DNA of 57,415 nucleotides. It comes from Alphaproteobacteria bacterium (GTDB lineage: Bacteria; Pseudomonadota; Alphaproteobacteria; UBA9219). Under the pieces are notes generated by a model, which was not told where the DNA came from, did no database searches, and saw nothing but the letters and a program-made list of their open reading frames with translations. The stretch lies in NCBI GenBank assembly GCA_028866275.1, contig JAGWIK010000014.1:1-57415 (forward strand), written 5' to 3'. Both the position numbers and the translations under genes were made by a program. Of this stretch, positions 28,286 to 36,650 are shown piece after piece (positions within the stretch are counted from its first letter, which is position 1; the number at the start of each line of letters is the position of its first letter).

Positions 28286-28303
28286 GATGGATACTCTGGA
28301 CTA

Positions 28304-28582
28304 TTATTCAGGGTTGGCGGCGGCGCGGAACGAATCCGCCGCTTTGTTGAGGATGAAACGCAAAGCCGACATCATGGCGTTGAGCCCTTTGTGCGCGCCG
28401 TTCGGCCCGATGAAATAAAAAACCGGAAACACCAGATTGACGAGCATCGTAAAAGGCGGCGGCACCAGAAGACATATCAGCAAAAGACCGATAACCGGCA
28501 ACAACGCGCCGGCCGCCGCGACGCCAATCGCCAGCCAGACGCAGCCCATCGTAACGCCGAATATCGCGCGCACCCATTGCAT
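28304..28582 (-). CDS. Small membrane protein between pheS and pheT
   Basis: A 92-residue protein with two or three hydrophobic helices (MQWVRAIFGVTMGCVWLAIG onward; second around ALLPVIGLLLICLLVPPP; third around LVNLVFPVFYFIG). It begins one base after the pheS stop and ends 18 bases before the pheT ATG, so it is translated within the pheST transcript. No family is recognised. The hydrophobic pattern and tight packing support a real gene. Confidence 0.65.
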   Translation of the reverse strand: MQWVRAIFGVTMGCVWLAIGVAAAGALLPVIGLLLICLLVPPPFTMLVNLVFPVFYFIGPNGAHKGLNAMMSALRFILNKAADSFRAAANPE

Positions 28583-28583
28583 G

Positions 28584-29714
28584 TCACCCCTTCAACGCGG
28601 GATTAGGGATGTCCAGAGGCACAAAGCCGTAATGTTTCAGCCATCGCAGATCGGCGTCAAAAAAGGTGCGCAGATCGGGAATGCCGTATTTCAACATCGC
28701 CATGCGTTCGATACCCATGCCAAAAGCGAAGCCCTGATACGCATCGGGATCGAGGCCGCAGTTGCGCAGCACATTGGGATGCACCATGCCGCAACCGCCG
28801 ATTTCCAGCCAGTCGCCGTAATTGCCCAGTTTCAATTCCCCCTTGCCGCCCTTGGGGCGTTTGCAGCCGATATCGATTTCGGCGCTGGGTTCGGTGAAAG
28901 GAAAATAAGACGGGCGAAAACGGATAGGCAAATCGTCGATGCCGAAAAAGGCGCGCATGAAGTCGAGCAAGCAACCCTTTAAATGGCCCATATGGGTCGA
29001 TTGATCGATAACCAGCCCTTCGATCTGATGAAACATCGGCGTGTGCGTCATGTCGTAATCGCAGCGATAGGTGCGGCCCGGCGCGATAATGCGGATCGGC
29101 GGTTTTTGCGCCTTCATCGTGCGAATTTGCACCGGCGAGGTTTGCGTGCGCAGAACCATTTTATCGCCGCCCGCCTGCGCCGACCCGGGCAGAAAGAACG
29201 TCGCCTGCATGTCGCGCGCGGGATGCGACGACGGCAGGTTCAATGCTTCGAAATTGTAATATTCGCTTTCGATATCCGGCCCTTTGGCGACCGAAAAACC
29301 CATGCTGGCGAAAATCGTCACCAGTTCGTCAATGGTTTGCGAGATCGGATGCACGCGCCCGTCATTGGCCGCGGGGCGCGGGGCCAGCGTGACGTCGATG
29401 CTTTCCCGCGCCAGTTTTTCCGCCAGCGCGGTATCGGCCAGAATTTTATGCCGCGCATCGATCGCCGCCGCGATTTCATCCTTCAGCACGTTCAACGCCG
29501 CGCCGCGATTTTTTCGTTCATCGGGCGGCAATGAGCCCAGCGTTTTCATCATGTCGGTGATACGGCCTTTTTTACCCAAAGCCGACACGCGAATATCGTC
29601 AAGCGCGGCAATGCTGTCCGCAGCGGCCACGGCGGCGGCGAATTCGGTTTTCAACGCGTCGAGATCGCCGCTTGATATCGGAGTATTTTCAACAGGACGT
29701 GCTGCCTCTGCCAT
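28584..29714 (-). CDS. pheS: Phenylalanyl-tRNA synthetase alpha subunit
   Basis: A 376-residue catalytic alpha subunit. An N-terminal coiled-coil covers about 15-100. The class II core has motif 1 near HPISQTIDELVTIFASMGF and the substrate region GPDIESEYYNFEALN, motif 2 (LRTQTSPVQIRTM, then GRTYRCD) and motif 3 at the C-terminus (FGMGIERMAMLKYGI). The N-terminus carries about 14 extra residues before the conserved helix. A promoter lies about 100 bases upstream (29815-29842), so pheST need not depend on the rpmI-rplT promoter. Confidence 0.97.
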   Translation of the reverse strand: MAEAARPVENTPISSGDLDALKTEFAAAVAAADSIAALDDIRVSALGKKGRITDMMKTLGSLPPDERKNRGAALNVLKDEIAAAIDARHKILADTALAEKLARESIDVTLAPRPAANDGRVHPISQTIDELVTIFASMGFSVAKGPDIESEYYNFEALNLPSSHPARDMQATFFLPGSAQAGGDKMVLRTQTSPVQIRTMKAQKPPIRIIAPGRTYRCDYDMTHTPMFHQIEGLVIDQSTHMGHLKGCLLDFMRAFFGIDDLPIRFRPSYFPFTEPSAEIDIGCKRPKGGKGELKLGNYGDWLEIGGCGMVHPNVLRNCGLDPDAYQGFAFGMGIERMAMLKYGIPDLRTFFDADLRWLKHYGFVPLDIPNPALKG

Positions 29715-29792
29715 CGGTCATTCCTTAACATTAACACTGGCACTTGCCGGTTTGGCACTCTATCATCGCGCCCGTGGCGGCGAAAGTATGGT

Positions 29793-29820
29793 TTGTCATT
29801 TTTTTGCCCGTTTTTACATA
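29793..29820 (+). promoter_or_regulatory. Forward promoter of the ferritin-like gene
   Basis: TTGTCA (29793-29798), a 16-base spacer and TACATA (29815-29820), 34 bases before the ATG at 29854. The -10 hexamer is shared with the opposite-strand pheS promoter. Confidence 0.45.
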
Positions 29821-29842
29821 GATTATGCGTCAATTCAGTCAA
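29815..29842 (-). promoter_or_regulatory. Reverse promoter of pheS
   Basis: Reverse-strand TTGACT (29842-29837), a 16-base spacer and TATGTA (29820-29815). This gives a leader of about 90 bases before pheS. The -10 is the complement of the forward promoter's -10. Confidence 0.5.
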
Positions 29843-29853
29843 CAGGTCAGATC

Positions 29854-30690
29854 ATGCAAAGAACACTCCACCCATGGACTATCGACACCCTGCCCTGGGG
29901 CGCGTTCGACGCCGAAACGGTTAACCCGGATTTGTTGAAAATCGTCAAGGCGGCGGCTTTGGTCGAATATAATGCCGGCGATTACGCCAGCTATCTGTGC
30001 AATGTTTTTGCCGATGACGCGGCGTTCTGCCACGATGTGAAAGCATGGGCGCGCGAAGAAACGCAGCACGGCGCGGCCTTGGGCGCGTGGGCGATGCGGG
30101 CCGACCCGTCTTTCGATTTCGAAAATGCCGCCGCGCGTTACCGCGCCGGATATCGCATCAATGTCGACGCGGCGGCGTCAATCCGCGGGTCGAAAAGCGG
30201 CGAATTGATCGCGCGCTGTATCGTGGAAACGGGGACAAGTTCCTATTACACTGCTTTGGGCGACGCCAGCGACGAACCGGTTTTAAAGGCCCTGTGCCGC
30301 CATATCGCTGCCGACGAATTGCGCCATTACAAGCTGTTTTTCAGCCACCTGAAACGATACAACGACCGCGACGGCCTAACCCGGTTACAGAAGTTAAAAA
30401 TCGGACTGGGCCGCGTGCAGGAATCCGAAGACGACGAATTGGCCTATGCCTATTACATCGCCAACGCGCCCGCAGGCGCGGCCTATGACCGGCTGCCTTA
30501 CACAATGGCCTATATGGCGCGGGCTTATCCCCTATACCGGCCCGACAATATCGAACGCATTGTCGCGATGGTTTTCCGCGCGTGCGGCATTACCTTGTCG
30601 AGCTTTACGCGCACGCTGATCAAACATGCGGCCGCGCTGGCGATGAAAATAAAAATGCGGCAAGCACGCATGCTTGCCGCATCTATATAA
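29854..30690 (+). CDS. Diiron ferritin-like protein (acyl-ACP desaturase fold)
   Basis: A 278-residue, mostly helical protein with a full set of diiron ligands: Glu38 (ALVEYNAGDY), Glu69-x-x-His72 (EETQH), Glu115 (IVETGTSSYY) and Glu145-x-x-His148 (DELRHYKLF). The E...ExxH...E...ExxH spacing fits ferritin-like oxidases and the soluble acyl-ACP desaturase fold. The actual substrate is unknown. The ATG at 29854 is chosen because everything upstream is antisense to pheS. Its last codons overlap the rplT terminator hairpin. It stands between rplT and pheS in opposite orientation. Confidence 0.8.
   Translation: MQRTLHPWTIDTLPWGAFDAETVNPDLLKIVKAAALVEYNAGDYASYLCNVFADDAAFCHDVKAWAREETQHGAALGAWAMRADPSFDFENAAARYRAGYRINVDAAASIRGSKSGELIARCIVETGTSSYYTALGDASDEPVLKALCRHIAADELRHYKLFFSHLKRYNDRDGLTRLQKLKIGLGRVQESEDDELAYAYYIANAPAGAAYDRLPYTMAYMARAYPLYRPDNIERIVAMVFRACGITLSSFTRTLIKHAAALAMKIKMRQARMLAASI
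30650..30682 (-). terminator. rplT terminator inside the 3' end of the convergent gene
   Basis: An 11-bp stem (tgcggcaagca at 30656-30666, tgcttgccgca at 30671-30681) with loop CGCA is followed on the reverse strand by TTTTTATTTT. It ends rpmI-rplT and at the same time codes for the last residues (RQARMLAAS) of the ferritin-like protein. Confidence 0.8.
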
Positions 30691-30708
30691 CTTAATCGGT
30701 GAAAAGCC

Positions 30709-31068
30709 TTACGCCTTCAGCGCGGCCTGCGCCTGATCGACCAAGGCCTTGAACGCCGCCGGTTCTTCGGCGGCGAGGTTCGACAGCGTTTTGCGGTCGA
30801 GTTCAATGCCCGCACGCTTTAATCCGTTGATGAACCGCGCATAGGTCAGGCCGTGTTCGCGCACGCCCGCATTGATGCGTTGAATCCACAAGGCGCGGAA
30901 TTCGCCCTTTTTCGCGCGACGATCGCGATAGGCGTAACGCAACGCCTTTTCGACTTTTTCAATCGCGACGCGGAAATTGGTGCTGGCGCGACCGCGATAG
31001 CCTTTGCCGAGTTGAACGACTTCTTTATGACGGGCGTGGGTGGTTACGCCTCTTTTGACACGTGCCAT
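30709..31068 (-). CDS. rplT: 50S ribosomal protein L20
   Basis: A 119-residue L20, starting [20 protein letters not shown], with the conserved [19 protein letters not shown] and [18 protein letters not shown]. It binds 23S rRNA early in 50S assembly. It lies 12 bases after rpmI, as in the usual infC-rpmI-rplT unit, but infC is not next to it here. Confidence 0.98.
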   Translation of the reverse strand: MARVKRGVTTHARHKEVVQLGKGYRGRASTNFRVAIEKVEKALRYAYRDRRAKKGEFRALWIQRINAGVREHGLTYARFINGLKRAGIELDRKTLSNLAAEEPAAFKALVDQAQAALKA

Positions 31069-31080
31069 GACGAGGCTCCT

Positions 31081-31281
31081 TTACGCGTTACGCAGAAAAT
31101 GGCGGATGATGTTATCGCCGTCGGTTTTGAACAGAATCAGCCCTTGGCGCGAGGTGCGCTTGGTGTTCTGTGAACGGTGACGCATAAAGTGGCGGCGATG
31201 AGCGGCGCCGCATTTGACTTTGCCGTTGCCAGTGACGCGAAAGCGCTTCTTGGCCCCGCTGTGGGTCTTGAGTTTGGGCAT
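31081..31281 (-). CDS. rpmI: 50S ribosomal protein L35
   Basis: A 66-residue L35 ([20 protein letters not shown], then [14 protein letters not shown]) with an AAAGGA site. It is the first gene of the rpmI-rplT unit, with a promoter about 70 bases upstream. Confidence 0.98.
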   Translation of the reverse strand: MPKLKTHSGAKKRFRVTGNGKVKCGAAHRRHFMRHRSQNTKRTSRQGLILFKTDGDNIIRHFLRNA

Positions 31282-31348
31282 TTGAGTATCCTTTATTAAT
31301 CGTTAGTGCGGCCGGGCATGCCATAGGCCAGCGGCGCGCGAGGCGGTC

Positions 31349-31377
31349 TTGATAGCGATTGCCCCCTGCGAAAGCAA
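31349..31377 (-). promoter_or_regulatory. Promoter of rpmI-rplT
   Basis: Reverse-strand TTGCTT (31377-31372), a 17-base spacer and TATCAA (31354-31349). The leader of about 60 bases could carry L20 autoregulation, but I do not see a clear pseudoknot. Confidence 0.4.
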
Positions 31378-31400
31378 GCCTTTTTCGATATTAACACTGA

Positions 31401-32192
31401 TTAAAGCCGCCACCCTTCATGAATCACCGCAATTCCGCCGGTTAAGTTCGTCCATTTGGCGCGTTCCAGCCCCGCTTTTTCCATGCGCGCAGCCAATTGG
31501 GCCTGCGGGGGGAATTTCAGGATGCTTTCGGCCAGATATTGGTAGGCATTGCGGTCTTTAGCCACGAATTGCCCCAAAACCGGCAATACATTCAGGCAGT
31601 AGGTTTCATAAAGCGGCTTCAGTGCAGGCGTCACGCCGGGGCTGAATTCCATACAGAAAAACCGCCCGCCGGGGCGCAAAACCCGTGCGGCTTCACGCAA
31701 AGCCTGATCGATATGCGTGACATTGCGCAACCCGAACGCAATCGAATAGGTGTCGACGCTGCGGTCGGGGAAAGGCAAGGCTTCGGCATTGCCTGTCACC
31801 CATGTCAGGCCAGACATCACACCGTGATCGATCGCCTTGGCTTTGCCCGCCGCCAGCATCGCGGGGTTAATGTCGCAAATGATGATATTGGCCCGACCCG
31901 CCGTGCGCCGGTAACACCTCAACGCGATATCGCCCGTGCCGCCCGCGACGTCGAGCAAAGTCTGGCCCGGCTTCGGATTCATCTTGCGCACCAGCGTGTC
32001 TTTCCACAGCCGGTGCAGGCCGCCCGACATCAGATCGTTCATCACATCGTAATTGCCCGCCACCGATGCGAAAACATCGCGCACCAGCCCGGCTTTTTCA
32101 TCCGGATTGACGCGACGAAACCCGAACCATTCGGCTTCGGGGTTGGCGGCAGGCGTTTTTCTTTTGGAGGCAGGCACGGTTATTCTTCCCAT
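31401..32192 (-). CDS. ubiE: Demethylmenaquinone/2-polyprenyl-6-methoxybenzoquinol methylase
   Basis: A 263-residue UbiE C-methyltransferase of ubiquinone (and menaquinone) synthesis. SAM-binding motif I is LLDVAGGTGDIALR. UbiE signatures are ASVAGNYDVMNDLMSGGLHR and IAFGLRNVTH, with LKPLYETYCLNVLPVLG near the C-terminus. Its start overlaps the lysA stop by 13 bases. A GTG at 32177 with GGAAGAA upstream is a plausible alternative start that would remove five residues and the overlap. Confidence 0.95.
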   Translation of the reverse strand: MGRITVPASKRKTPAANPEAEWFGFRRVNPDEKAGLVRDVFASVAGNYDVMNDLMSGGLHRLWKDTLVRKMNPKPGQTLLDVAGGTGDIALRCYRRTAGRANIIICDINPAMLAAGKAKAIDHGVMSGLTWVTGNAEALPFPDRSVDTYSIAFGLRNVTHIDQALREAARVLRPGGRFFCMEFSPGVTPALKPLYETYCLNVLPVLGQFVAKDRNAYQYLAESILKFPPQAQLAARMEKAGLERAKWTNLTGGIAVIHEGWRL

Positions 32193-33418
32193 CCGATTTG
32201 CTCGGCAACCGAAATGCGTTTGCGAATGACACGGAACGTGTCGCCCGACACCATGACTTCGGGGATCAAGGGCCGCCCGTTATAGGTCGACGCCATCGCC
32301 GCGCCATAGGCTCCGGCCTGCAAAATGGCGACCAGATCACCCTGCCCGACGCCGGGCAACAAATAGAATTCACCAAACAAATCGGACGTTTCGCATACCG
32401 GGCCGACGACATCAGCGGGTTGCGCATCGTCTGCACATTCACGCACCGGCCAGATCGAATGACGCGCTTCGTACATCGCGGGGCGGATCAAATCATTCAT
32501 GCCCGCGTCCAGAATTAAAAACCGCTTGGCTGTTCCTTGCTTGTCATACATCACCTGCGTCAACAACACACCGGCATCGCCGACCAGACGCCGCCCGGGT
32601 TCGAACGCCAGTTCGCACCCCAGATTGCCGACCGTAGCATGCACGACAGCGGCATAGTCGCCAAACGGCGCCTGGGTCTGGCCGTCATAGGGAATGCCCA
32701 CGCCGCCGCCCAGATCGAGCCGCGACAGGTCGAAGCCCTGTTCACGCCAGTCGCGCACCATGTCGGCAAGTTTGCCATAGGCTTCACGGAAATTATTGTA
32801 GTCGAATAAATGCGATCCGATATGAACCTGAAAACCTTTCAGGTCGAGCCCGGGCAGGGTTTTGGCCAGCCCCATCGCCTCGGGCAATTGGGTCGAGTCG
32901 ATGCCGAATTTCGTGCCCATCTCGCCGGTTGAAATTTTGTAATGCGTGTGCGCGGCGACATTGGGATTGACGCGCAAGGCCAGCGGCGCACGCAGCCCCA
33001 GCGACGCCGCAACCTCGCCGATCACCCGCATTTCGGGAATGGATTCGGCATTAATCTGATGAATGCCCGCCTTCAACGCCATCGTAATTTCGGCGCGCGT
33101 TTTGGCGACGCCGGAGAAAACGATTTTGTCCGGCGCGACACCCGCATGCAGCGCGCGTTCAAGTTCGCCCGCCGACGTGACGTCGGCCCCCGCGCCGCAC
33201 GACGCCAGCGCGCGGATAACCGCGACATTGGGGCATGCCTTGACGGCATAACACACCATGGCGTTCAACGAGGCAAAAGGTTCGGCAAAAGCGCGGTAAT
33301 TGTCGCGCAGCCTTGTTTCGGAATAAACATAACAAGGCGTGCCAACCTGTTCGGCAATAACAGGCAAGGCAATATTGTCGGCACATAAAATGCCGCCACG
33401 ATAAGTGAACGCGTTCAT
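32180..33418 (-). CDS. lysA: Diaminopimelate decarboxylase
   Basis: A 412-residue PLP enzyme, the last step of lysine synthesis. The PLP lysine is in MVCYAVKACPN. The glycine-rich phosphate-binding region is LDLGGGVGIPYDG, and the C-terminal barrel has CETSDLFGE with the catalytic Cys and GAYGAAMASTYNGRP. Its ATG overlaps the upstream lipoprotein stop (ATGA). A small lipoprotein before lysA is a frequent arrangement in alphaproteobacteria. Confidence 0.97.
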   Translation of the reverse strand: MNAFTYRGGILCADNIALPVIAEQVGTPCYVYSETRLRDNYRAFAEPFASLNAMVCYAVKACPNVAVIRALASCGAGADVTSAGELERALHAGVAPDKIVFSGVAKTRAEITMALKAGIHQINAESIPEMRVIGEVAASLGLRAPLALRVNPNVAAHTHYKISTGEMGTKFGIDSTQLPEAMGLAKTLPGLDLKGFQVHIGSHLFDYNNFREAYGKLADMVRDWREQGFDLSRLDLGGGVGIPYDGQTQAPFGDYAAVVHATVGNLGCELAFEPGRRLVGDAGVLLTQVMYDKQGTAKRFLILDAGMNDLIRPAMYEARHSIWPVRECADDAQPADVVGPVCETSDLFGEFYLLPGVGQGDLVAILQAGAYGAAMASTYNGRPLIPEVMVSGDTFRVIRKRISVAEQIGWEE

Positions 33419-33561
33419 TGATTGTCGTCAGGATTGGGGTAAGCGCGGGGGAAAGAGGATTCAACATCGCCGGGCGGATCGACATGCGGCGGCTTCTTAC
33501 CGCAAGCGGAAACGGACATGATGCTTAAAAACATCATGCCCGTTAAAACCGTTTTCCTGAA
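33415..33561 (-). CDS. Small lipoprotein upstream of lysA (LptM-like)
   Basis: A short protein whose C-terminal part reads ACGKKPPHVDPPGDVESSFP after a hydrophobic run ending SVSAC. With a TTG start at 33561 the signal is MFRKTVLTGMMFLSIMSVSA and lipidated Cys at 21, an ideal lipoprotein leader; an ATG at 33537 gives a shorter leader lacking the basic residues. The mature chain is only about 28 residues, Pro-rich, like the LptM/YifL lipoproteins that help mature the LPS translocon and often precede lysA. The family link rests on size and context. Confidence 0.65.
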   Translation of the reverse strand, partial: FRKTVLTGMMFLSIMSVSACGKKPPHVDPPGDVESSFPRAYPNPDDNQ

Positions 33562-33574
33562 CAAAATCCGGAAA

Positions 33575-34036
33575 TCAGGCCGCGTGGCTGCGGCTCTTGA
33601 CGATGCAACGCAGCTCATCCAGACCTTCATTCATGCGGGTGTTGACGGTTTCCAGAGCCTGATTGTTGCACTTGGCAACGGTTTCGGCAATGTCGCGCAC
33701 ATTGGCGAGGCATTTTTCAACCGCAACCTTGCCCGCTTCCGCCTGACGGATGACTTTGTCTTCCGGCGTCGGGCACGACATGATCGCATTGACGGTCTGC
33801 GAGGCTTCTTCCATCATCTGGCGAACAGCTTCGCCCTGACGACGCCACAGCGACTGGAAGCTTTCGCTCACAGCCTGGCTGAGCGCGGTGCAGGCTTCGA
33901 TATTCTTGCGCTGCGCCGTCAGAAAGGCTTCCGTGTTGAATTGGGGCATGGGGAATTCTCCCGTAAACTTCGAAACATCGAACAGCTTGGTCATGTCAGC
34001 TTCAAAGAATGGATTGGTAAAGGGCTTCGACATCAT
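33575..34036 (-). CDS. Phasin family protein
   Basis: A 153-residue amphipathic helical protein (FNTEAFLTAQRKNIEACTAL, then QSLWRRQGEAVRQMMEEASQ) that matches the phasin_2 pattern. Phasins coat polyhydroxyalkanoate granules. No PHA synthase or depolymerase gene is in the window, so the link to storage granules is from the family only. It lies just upstream of the small lipoprotein gene with no terminator visible between. Confidence 0.82.
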   Translation of the reverse strand: MMSKPFTNPFFEADMTKLFDVSKFTGEFPMPQFNTEAFLTAQRKNIEACTALSQAVSESFQSLWRRQGEAVRQMMEEASQTVNAIMSCPTPEDKVIRQAEAGKVAVEKCLANVRDIAETVAKCNNQALETVNTRMNEGLDELRCIVKSRSHAA

Positions 34037-34183
34037 GCCTCCCTGGCGCTAAGGATGATGAAAGGCAAAAACCGGATGGCAAGCCCTCCATTAAGGTTAA
34101 TTAATATCCCACCCGCACGCTTTTGTCACGTTTTTTTTACGCTGAATACAAACGCATAACTTACAAGGAGTTATGCCGCGGCA

Positions 34184-34218
34184 GAAAAAATGCCGCGTTC
34201 CTTGCGAAACGCGGCATT
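34184..34218 (-). terminator. Terminator of the bactofilin gene
   Basis: A 10-bp stem ATGCCGCGTT/AACGCGGCAT is followed on the reverse strand by a run of T and lies about 25 bases after the bactofilin stop. Confidence 0.85.
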
Positions 34219-34240
34219 CATATTGTTCGATGAAAACCGA

Positions 34241-34837
34241 TTACGCGGTTTTGCGTTCTTCGGCAGATTCTTCTTCGTCAAGCAGCGAGGTGAATTTCGA
34301 CGCGCTCTTGAAACCACCGGGGCCGGTTGACGCTTGCGCGCCACCGCCGGTGACCTGCAATTCGCCGATGATCTGGCCGCCTGCATTGATTTCCAATTCG
34401 CCGTATTTGACCATACCGCTGATGCGGCCGGTCGAACGCACGGTCAAACGGCCATGGACGATAAGCTGGCCATCATAACGGCCGGCGATGTCGGCGTTTT
34501 CGATTTCGACGCTGCCGCGGAACTGGCCGGATTCATTGATTTCGATCAGCTTGCCGTCCGTGACTTTGGCTTCGACCTTGCCGGCGACGACAAGAATGTC
34601 GCACGAGGTGATTTCGCCCGAAACCGACAGGCCTTCGCCGACCACAAGCTTGCGGCCCGAATCGGGGCCCGCCGAGGAGCGACGACCGACTTCGGGAAGG
34701 CGGCGACCGGCGCTGGCCGGCGACGCGGCGCGCGGCAGGCTGGGGGCTTGCGCGGAACCGACGGCGGGGGCCGCTGTTTCATCAATCATCGTGGCGTCTG
34801 CAGATTCGTTCTTTTTGTCGCGCGCGGGTCCGAACAT
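34241..34837 (-). CDS. Bactofilin-family cytoskeletal protein
   Basis: A 198-residue protein starting MFGPARDKKNESADATMIDE. A disordered, Ala/Pro/Ser-rich N-terminus (about 1-75) precedes the bactofilin beta-helix (about 78-175). Its repeated rungs include LVVGEGLSVSGEITSCDILV, EINESGQFRGSVEIENADIA and YGELEINAGGQIIGELQVTG. A short acidic tail follows. Bactofilins polymerise without nucleotide and place cell-wall enzymes. The ATG at 34837 has CCGGAGGAAAA upstream; the 51-base extension was rejected. Confidence 0.9.
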   Translation of the reverse strand: MFGPARDKKNESADATMIDETAAPAVGSAQAPSLPRAASPASAGRRLPEVGRRSSAGPDSGRKLVVGEGLSVSGEITSCDILVVAGKVEAKVTDGKLIEINESGQFRGSVEIENADIAGRYDGQLIVHGRLTVRSTGRISGMVKYGELEINAGGQIIGELQVTGGGAQASTGPGGFKSASKFTSLLDEEESAEERKTA

Positions 34838-35012
34838 TCGTTTTTCCTCCGGAATGAAAAGCGTCAAGTGAGGTCGAAGAGTTAACACATCCTTAACCCG
34901 GGAATCAAGGAAATGATTCTTTCATCCACAACTTCTTTTTTGCTTTTTAGTCCATTGATTATAAGCGATAAAATTCAACTTCATCCTTCACATCATCATA
35001 CGGATTTCAATC

Positions 35013-36005
35013 ATGCGCGACGCCCCCCGTTACGACCTTTACGCTATCGGCAACGCTCTGGTCGATATCCTGATCCCGGTCGATGACACCTTTATCCAGA
35101 CCAACGAACTGGCCAAAGGGACGATGGCATTGGCCGATGCCGCGCGGTCGCGCACCCTTTATGAACGAGCCGGCGCGGCGGCGGAAATGGCGTCGGGCGG
35201 ATCGGCCGCCAATACGCTGGCGGGGTTTGCGTCGCTGGGTGGCGGCGCGGGGCGTTGCGCCTTTGCGGGAAAAATCGGCCGCGACCAGTTTGGCGAAGCC
35301 TTTGCCCATGATTTGCGCGCGCAGAATATTCACTTTGCCGGATCGCCCCTGCCCGGCCTGCCCACCGGACATTGCCTGAGTTTTGTCACGCCGGACGCCC
35401 AACGCACAATGGTGACCCATCTGGGCGCGGCGGGAGAGTTTTCGACCGCCGATATCGATGCCGATATCGTGCGGCAATCAGCCGCCATCTATCTGGAAGG
35501 ATATATGTTCGCCACGCCTGCGACGAAGCAATCCTTTCACAAGGCGTCGCAAATCGCCCATCAGGCCGGACGCAAGGTCGCGCTGACTTTGTCGGATATC
35601 TTTTGCGTGCGCGGCCATCGTGAAGATTTTGCCGCGCTGATCCGTGACGAGGTTGATATCCTGTTCGCCAACGAACATGAATTGATGGAATTGTACCGGG
35701 CGGAAAATCTGGAATCCGCCATTGCCGCCGCCCGCGCCCATGTCGATATTGCCGTGACGACGCGCAGCGAAAAAGGCGCTGTGATCGCCGCAAGCGATCA
35801 GATGATCGCGACGCCTGCGCATCCGCCCACATCATTGGTCGACAGCACCGGCGCCGGCGATTTGTATGCGGCAGGTTTTTTGTTCGGCCTGTCGCAAGGC
35901 AAGGATTTCGCCACATGCGCGCATATCGGCGCCGTAGCCGCCGCCGAAGTCATTAGCCATTACGGCGCGCGCCCGCTGATTCCATTGTCGGAACTCGTTA
36001 AATAA
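35013..36005 (+). CDS. PfkB-family kinase (adenosine kinase-like)
   Basis: A 330-residue ribokinase-fold kinase. The N-terminal substrate region includes YAIGNALVDILIPVD and GGSAANTLAGFASLGG; the C-terminal PfkB signature with the catalytic Asp is DSTGAGDLYAAGFLFG. The overall pattern is closest to the alphaproteobacterial adenosine-kinase-like group, but sugar kinases share these motifs. It is a single gene divergent from the bactofilin gene. Confidence 0.88.
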   Translation: MRDAPRYDLYAIGNALVDILIPVDDTFIQTNELAKGTMALADAARSRTLYERAGAAAEMASGGSAANTLAGFASLGGGAGRCAFAGKIGRDQFGEAFAHDLRAQNIHFAGSPLPGLPTGHCLSFVTPDAQRTMVTHLGAAGEFSTADIDADIVRQSAAIYLEGYMFATPATKQSFHKASQIAHQAGRKVALTLSDIFCVRGHREDFAALIRDEVDILFANEHELMELYRAENLESAIAAARAHVDIAVTTRSEKGAVIAASDQMIATPAHPPTSLVDSTGAGDLYAAGFLFGLSQGKDFATCAHIGAVAAAEVISHYGARPLIPLSELVK

Positions 36006-36011
36006 AACAAA

Positions 36012-36650
36012 TCACCATTTCAGAACGCGCCGCCCCAGCCAGAAACCGCCGAAGCTTATGCCAAGCATCGGCAGATAGTGCCAGACCACAACATGGGCGA
36101 TGTTGTCGGTCGGCTCCGACAAACGCAGGATCAACGCGCCAACGGCAAAAGCGCACAATGCGCACAGCATGCCAGCCAAGCCGGGCGCGACCGTGGCCAT
36201 GCGGCGCAACCGCACGAACAGCAAGGCGGCGGGCAATAGCGACAATCCGCTGATGCACAGCAGGCAATGAACGCCCGCCATCGACACATGCATCGGTTGG
36301 CCGGGGCGCAGCGCCTCTGCCGCAAGCACCAGTATAAAGACCGCGCCCGACGCCGTTACCGCACGCATAACGCGCGGTTTTTGATAACGATCGGGATAGC
36401 CCAGCAGGATCGCGGCATAGACCGAAGACAAAACAAGCAAAATCAGGCTGGCGATTTCACCGTCGAACAAAGGCTGTGCGAGCGCGGCGGCAATATCGGG
36501 ACGCACGGAACGAAAGCCCGTCGCGAAAATCAGCGCGATATAGACGGCAAGCGCGGCCACGCAACCCGCGAACAGGCGATAGGCGCAGGCGCCGCGCGTT
36601 GGCGTGATTTTGCCCGACAAATCGGCGATGAGGGCTTCAGTGTCTTTCAT
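36012..36650 (-). CDS. nrsF: Membrane anti-sigma factor NrsF (DUF1109)
   Basis: A 212-residue protein with about six membrane helices and a short cytoplasmic N-terminus (MKDTEALIADLSGKITPTRG), the DUF1109/NrsF layout. NrsF holds the ECF factor SigF at the membrane until a signal (chromate, cadmium or copper in Caulobacter studies) releases it. Conserved-looking cysteines occur in the helix HCLLCISGLSLLPAALL. It overlaps sigF by ATGA, the usual sigma/anti-sigma coupling. Confidence 0.85.
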   Translation of the reverse strand: MKDTEALIADLSGKITPTRGACAYRLFAGCVAALAVYIALIFATGFRSVRPDIAAALAQPLFDGEIASLILLVLSSVYAAILLGYPDRYQKPRVMRAVTASGAVFILVLAAEALRPGQPMHVSMAGVHCLLCISGLSLLPAALLFVRLRRMATVAPGLAGMLCALCAFAVGALILRLSEPTDNIAHVVVWHYLPMLGISFGGFWLGRRVLKW

